Below, in pieces: positions 59,401-62,141 of a stretch of 62,141 bases of DNA (positions within the stretch are counted from its first letter, which is position 1; each line of letters starts with the position of its first letter). The translations under genes were made by a program, and so were the position numbers. The notes below the pieces were generated by a model. That model was not told the origin of the DNA and made no database searches. It saw only the letters and a program-made list of their open reading frames with translations. Source of the stretch: an uncultured Acidobacteriaceae bacterium. Lineage in GTDB: Bacteria > Acidobacteriota > Terriglobia > Terriglobales > Acidobacteriaceae. Where the stretch lies: the NCBI GenBank assembly GCA_937879855.1, contig CALFMO010000051.1, forward strand, positions 1 to 62,141, written 5' to 3'.

Positions 59401-61124
59401 CACGAGGTATTCCCCAGCAGCATGATGTCGCCGCGATTGCTCTCCACTGCAAAGTCCTCATCGACGGTTCCCACGACCACGCCATCCGGCTCGGCGACCA
59501 CGGTATACAAAGAATTGTCGGGAATCGCGCCCCCGCTGGTGATGGCCGCCAGCCGCGCTCCGCGTCGCGCCCGCAGCTTCCCATTCACCCGATCGCGATG
59601 CAGATACGCCCCGTACCGCCCGCGCCGCGCCGCGAGACCCTCCGAAAGCATTTCCAAGATTGAGTCAAATGTCCCCCGCTTCAGCCCACGATACGGATAA
59701 GCCCGCCGCACCAGATTAAAAAGCTCATCCTCATCCCACCCATCCCCGTGGGGCAGCGACTGTAGCGCGGGCACTCCTGCCCGCGAGGTTTCAATAGCAT
59801 CACCGGCTTGGTCGGAAAGCGGGCGAGGCTCCCGCGCCACATCGCCCGTCGCCGCAGCACAAGCAGCCACAATCTGCTGCGCCAGCACATCGAGCGGCGA
59901 CTCCGGAATCATCAGCCGATCCAAATCCCCTTGCTTGATCGCCCGCACCAGCGCCGCACACTCCATCAAATCATCGCGAGTCGTCGCAAAAAATCGCCCC
60001 TTCGGCACGGCTCCGCGCCAGTGCCCCGACCGTCCTACTCGCTGCAGGGCCACGGCAATCGCCCGCGGGGAATTGATCTGCACCGCCAGATCGACAGTCC
60101 CAACATCAATTCCCAACTCGAGCGAGGCCGTCGCCACCAGCACCCGAACTTGGCCCTCTTTCAGTTTCTTCTCTGCCGCCAACCGCAACTTGCGCGACAA
60201 GCTGCCATGATGCGCCGCCACATTCTCTTCGCCCAGGCGCGCGCCCAACTCATGACACAACCGCTCCGCCATCCGCCGCGTATTCACGAACACGAGCGTC
60301 GACCGGTGCTCCGCCACAAGCGCCACCAGCCGGTCATAAACCGTGTCCCACATTTCGTTCGACGCCACCGGACCCAATGGCATGGGCGGCACTTCGATTC
60401 CAAGGTCGAGCTTCCGCTTATGCCCGATATCGACGATCACCGGATCGGGCCGGCCACTTCCCGTGAGAAAATGCGCCACTTCCTCGATCGGCTTCTGCGT
60501 CGCCGACAATCCGATCCGTACCGGAGGCCGGCGACACAACGCCTCCAACCGCTCAAGCGACAGCGTCAAATGCGCCCCGCGCTTGTCATCCGCGACCGCA
60601 TGAATCTCGTCGACAATCACGGTTTCAATTTCGTGCAGGATTGCGCGGCTCTTGTCCGCAGTCAGCAGTATGTAGAGCGACTCCGGCGTCGTCACTAGAA
60701 TGTGCGGAGGCCGCTTCAGCATGCTCCGCCGCTCGTGCGCCAGGGTGTCCCCGGTGCGCACCGCCGTGCGAATCTCGGGCATCAGCAACCCGCGCTCACC
60801 CGCCAGCGCGAGAATCTCACCCAGCGGCGCTTCGAGATTTTTCTGAATGTCATTGCCCAGCGCCTTGAGCGGCGAAACGTAAAGCACTTCCGTGCGATCC
60901 GTCAGATCCCCAGCCAGCGCCTTTCGCACCAGCCGGTCAATGCAAGCGAGAAATGCAGCGAGCGTCTTACCCGACCCGGTCGGCGCAGAAATGAGCGTTG
61001 TGCGCCCCGCCAGAATGTGCGGCCACCCCTGCTCCTGCGGCTCCGTAGGAGTGCCAAACTTCCGCACAAACCACTCCGCCACTAAAGGGTGAGCCCACGC
61101 GAGAGAGTCAGGAAGGGACTGCAT
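56466..61124 (-). CDS. lhr: Lhr-type DEAD/DEAH ATP-dependent helicase, full length
   Basis: The 1552-aa protein contains a superfamily-2 helicase core: APTGSGKT (about 50-57), DEIHAV (about 168-173), SATQ, LVFVNTRRMAERL, and QRVGRSGH. A winged helix, the Lhr beta-sheet bundle and the long bacterial-Lhr C-terminal extension follow. Lhr acts in DNA repair and RNA/DNA hybrid unwinding. The ATG at 61124 suits the start LPDSLAWAHPLVAEWF. In at least three places palindromic, intergenic-type repeats are inserted in frame (59766-59785, 58122-58245, 57664-57730), adding low-complexity loops such as GQPPSAVRSSEARPL. Confidence 0.95.
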   Translation of the reverse strand: MQSLPDSLAWAHPLVAEWFVRKFGTPTEPQEQGWPHILAGRTTLISAPTGSGKTLAAFLACIDRLVRKALAGDLTDRTEVLYVSPLKALGNDIQKNLEAPLGEILALAGERGLLMPEIRTAVRTGDTLAHERRSMLKRPPHILVTTPESLYILLTADKSRAILHEIETVIVDEIHAVADDKRGAHLTLSLERLEALCRRPPVRIGLSATQKPIEEVAHFLTGSGRPDPVIVDIGHKRKLDLGIEVPPMPLGPVASNEMWDTVYDRLVALVAEHRSTLVFVNTRRMAERLCHELGARLGEENVAAHHGSLSRKLRLAAEKKLKEGQVRVLVATASLELGIDVGTVDLAVQINSPRAIAVALQRVGRSGHWRGAVPKGRFFATTRDDLMECAALVRAIKQGDLDRLMIPESPLDVLAQQIVAACAAATGDVAREPRPLSDQAGDAIETSRAGVPALQSLPHGDGWDEDELFNLVRRAYPYRGLKRGTFDSILEMLSEGLAARRGRYGAYLHRDRVNGKLRARRGARLAAITSGGAIPDNSLYTVVAEPDGVVVGTVDEDFAVESNRGDIMLLGNTSWMIHRIETNSGRMLVQDAHGAPPSVPFWRGEAPARTQELSLHVGELREKISEMLPSTSPVGFSATQPDVAAAVKCLKDECGLDDSGAEQMIEYVLQGRAVLGAVPTQTTVIAERFFDEAGGMQLVIHAPFGGRINKAWGLSLRKRFCVGFNFELQAAATDNGLNIALAEQHSFPLGDVFRFLQADTVQPILEQAALDSPIFSTRWRWDANRALALLRFQNGKKVPPQIQRMRSDDLLASVFPDAAACFENIEGDRKIPDHPLVGEVMKDVLTEAMDVEGLKSLLRGMASGEIRVIAVDTPVPSQFSHEILNANPYAYLDDAPLEERRARAVNMRRVLPESVLEEVGGLDPGAIAQVREEAWPDVRDADELHDVLHTLVALPEEFTMWGQPPSAVRSSEARPLVASGMSAVFEESGLAALDHTAEGGRSHTHIAEAEWLNYFERLVIEGRAGIAVVAESGTPSGRRRYWVAAEKARSFRTLFPSAEFEQSLAEVEKGTVSHDDALLTLVNGWMSHLGPATASQLGEALGLAASDIEKALLRMEASGTVLRGNFTGGAGTRAGVPAPHESRSSRPPGAAVPTQAAETEWCERRLLARIHRLTVGMLRKQIEPVTAAAFMRWLTRWQHVASGTQVMGERGTLEVLQQLQGFEIPANAWERQILARRIVDYDPKWLDQLCLTGAVGWGRLSPHPATIESAGTASGNGEGAAPRQRRVIPTSVAPITFFVREEADWMIPRHTAGDEAEARGLSHGAQLVLEFLRQRGASFFADIVRGTGKLKAEIETGLWELVAAGLVTADGFDNLRALIDPKRRAGQGSGRSTRPRHSSGRWALLHADVAAERNRAMEAACWMLLRRYGIVIRDLLVRESNLPPWRELLMAFRRLEDRGEIRGGRFVDGFLGEQFALPVAVESVRSMRGLPLTGETLTLSAADPLNLIGILVPGERVPAISGRTVSYRDGIAVSELEATVSSQGAANEAAAS
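57664..57740. repeat. In-frame palindromic repeats inside lhr, cluster 1
   Basis: GGGGACAGCCGCCCCCGGCGG and the exact 20-mer CGCGGGCACTCCTGCCCGCG (57711-57730) with CGAG...CTCG hairpins between. The 20-mer is identical to one at 59766-59785. Confidence 0.7.
58122..58245. repeat. In-frame palindromic repeats inside lhr, cluster 2
   Basis: Three hairpins: ACGGCC-ACCCTC-GGCCGT (58122-58139), GGTCGAGCTTCGCTCGACC (58201-58219) and GGACAGCC-GAGGGC-GGCTGTCC (58220-58241). The translated insert contains GQPPSAVRSSEARPL. Confidence 0.7.
59766..59785. repeat. In-frame palindromic repeat inside lhr, cluster 3
   Basis: CGCGGGCACTCCTGCCCGCG, identical to 57711-57730, translated within RAGVPALQSL. Confidence 0.7.
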
Positions 61125-61174
61125 CCGAATATTGTATCGGGAACAGTCGTTTTCGTAAAATGTTCGCCTGTCGA

Positions 61175-61543
61175 CTACAGCGCCAGGGTAATTCTGATCG
61201 CCTCTTCCACGCGAGCCAGTGCATCCCGGTCCAGACGGCCGTAGTAGCCAACGAGCCTCGAGGTTTGGATGGCCCGAATTTGTTCAGCCTTGGCAACACA
61301 GTCCAGCTTTAAACCGCCAGTGCCCTTGGAAAAGTGGGCATGGCTCGGATAAATGCGCTTGACGTTGGCCGCGTCAGTGACGGGAACGATCACCACGACT
61401 GGACTATTGGCATTGATGGAATCGCGGCTTATCACCACAACAGGACGCGTTCCTGCTTGCTCGCTGCCTTCAGTTGGATCGAGGCGCGCGTTGAAAACGT
61501 CACCGCGAACGGGTTTTGGAAGAGTGGATCTTTGGCTGCTCAC
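61175..61543 (-). CDS. MazF/PemK-type toxin (endoribonuclease)
   Basis: The PemK/MazF fold is evident: RGDVFNARLDPTEGSEQAGT then RPVVVISRDSINAN, VIVPVT, and KLDCVAKAEQIRAI. Catalytic Arg and Thr (GSEQAGTRPV) are in place. Such toxins cut mRNA at short motifs. The gene overlaps the antitoxin gene by 44 nt. It lies 50 nt upstream of lhr but is probably a separate unit. Confidence 0.88.
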   Translation of the reverse strand: MSSQRSTLPKPVRGDVFNARLDPTEGSEQAGTRPVVVISRDSINANSPVVVIVPVTDAANVKRIYPSHAHFSKGTGGLKLDCVAKAEQIRAIQTSRLVGYYGRLDRDALARVEEAIRITLAL

Positions 61544-61823
61544 GAGGGTTTCCAGATTGGAAGGCCTCCCAATCGCTCTTCTCGAACTCCCTGGTTAGGG
61601 CGACTGAGCTGAACCGGTACTCGGCATCGTTAGCCATTTCTGCGAATGCCGCATCGATCTCTGCTTCCGTCAGCCGCTGGACCTTCTCCTCAATCGCTTG
61701 CACCACAAATTCGTTAAAACTAGAGGCCTCGGACTGAACCGCGACCGTTTTGGCCCGCTCATATACATGCCGTGGCATCCGGACCGTGGTGTTCTGATAG
61801 CGCTTAGCAGCCGTAGAAGACAT
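61500..61823 (-). CDS. RHH-type antitoxin, partner of MazF
   Basis: The ATG at 61823 has GGAGAAGGTT upstream. The first about 45 residues form a ribbon-helix-helix DNA-binding domain (TTVRMPRHVYERAKTVAV, SFNEFVVQAIEEKV). The acidic C-terminal half (EAEIDAAFAEMANDAEY) is expected to wrap the toxin. The 3' end overlaps the toxin start by 44 nt, the usual antitoxin-first arrangement with autoregulation by the complex. Confidence 0.85.
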   Translation of the reverse strand: MSSTAAKRYQNTTVRMPRHVYERAKTVAVQSEASSFNEFVVQAIEEKVQRLTEAEIDAAFAEMANDAEYRFSSVALTREFEKSDWEAFQSGNPREQPKIHSSKTRSR

Positions 61824-62047
61824 AACCTTCTCCAATGTCTCGATTGTACTCTAATTCACTATCATATTTGCTATCTAATATAGCATCACAATATAGTGTG
61901 ATTGGGATCCATACCCGGACCTCTGTATCCGCAAATCTGCCTGAAGCAGCCGCGCGTGTTCATCGCCAAGAAACGGAATCGAAACCCGGTCCGGTCAATT
62001 TTTGATTTTGAGCCAGAGCTAAGAGGCTAGGAGGTAGAAGTCAAAAT

Positions 62048-62102
62048 AAAAAACCCACCGGATGCTTGCTTGGGGCGTGCTCGGGTCAGCATCCGATGGG
62101 CT
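62048..62102 (-). terminator. Rho-independent terminator of a gene beyond the window edge
   Basis: On the minus strand CCCATCGGATGC pairs with GCATCCGGTGGG, followed by TTTTTTATTTTG. It terminates a minus-strand transcript entering from beyond 62141. The stretch 61824-62047 holds no supported gene. Confidence 0.75.
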
Positions 62103-62141
62103 ACCGTTTCTCCTTACTCACCCTGTTGTTTTCAGGAGTAT

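Noticed and set aside
59808..60698. Plus-strand open frame of about 300 codons opposite lhr
   Set aside because: Antisense to the conserved helicase motifs; no start signal and shadow-like composition.
1..62141. CRISPR array
   Set aside because: No series of evenly spaced identical repeats was seen; the repeats found are palindromes or gene duplications.

Overview
The window looks like chromosomal DNA from an acidobacterium (Acidobacteriota, probably the Acidobacteriia/Koribacter-like side). This is inferred from gene content: many close Crp/Fnr paralogs, small secreted OB-like and Tyr/Gly-rich proteins, a long Lhr helicase, AsmA, and palindromic repeats of the kind seen in acidobacterial genomes. 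No marker gene such as 16S rRNA is present, so the assignment is tentative.

Layout. 1-0.7 kb: a possible IS21-type end and a two-gene small-protein unit. 1.4-2.5 kb: a Crp-like gene without a clear start and a short signal-peptide relic. 2.5-9.9 kb: a minus-strand metabolic block (flavin reductase, transaldolase, a HicB-like protein, a cytochrome b561-sulfite oxidase fusion, DUF488, polyphosphate glucokinase, glucose-6-phosphate dehydrogenase, with a cupin upstream). 10-49.5 kb: an unusual accessory region of small stress-type genes (CsbD, two Lmo0937-like proteins, GlsB/YeaQ-like, SYLF, AI-2E-like and Nramp transporters, zinc-ribbon proteins, secreted proteins), six full-length Crp/Fnr genes window-wide plus two relics, a histidine kinase, an AsmA protein and a desaturase/radical-SAM pair. 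Many genes here occur twice, often in opposite orientation, and one copy is often broken. 49.8 kb: a tRNA-Ala 3' fragment that looks like an attachment site. 50-62 kb: more ordinary genes (secreted proteins, an M23 peptidase, an FHA-GAF-sigma54 activator, Lhr, a MazEF-type pair).

How the parts may work together. Five of the Crp/Fnr proteins share nearly the same recognition helix. A 16-bp palindrome, TGnnCA-N4-TGnnCA, recurs in intergenic DNA before many of the small genes and before Crp genes: 11 exact copies and 5 with one mismatch were seen by eye, where about one exact copy is expected by chance in the whole window. This suggests one multi-paralog Crp/Fnr regulon controlling dispersed small stress proteins. 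A second element, two tandem TCAG-N5-CTGA palindromes followed by CTTAG, lies before four small genes, at a fixed 23-26 nt from the start in three of them. These two elements are the best candidates for something undescribed.

Decay is also prominent: a glucose-type duplication with an 11-bp deletion, a nonsense codon in one paralog, three frameshifted small genes, a response regulator broken by an internal inversion, a degenerate tRNA-Asp, and Crp relics. All motif and paralog statements come from reading the sequence by eye; no alignment or search was run.
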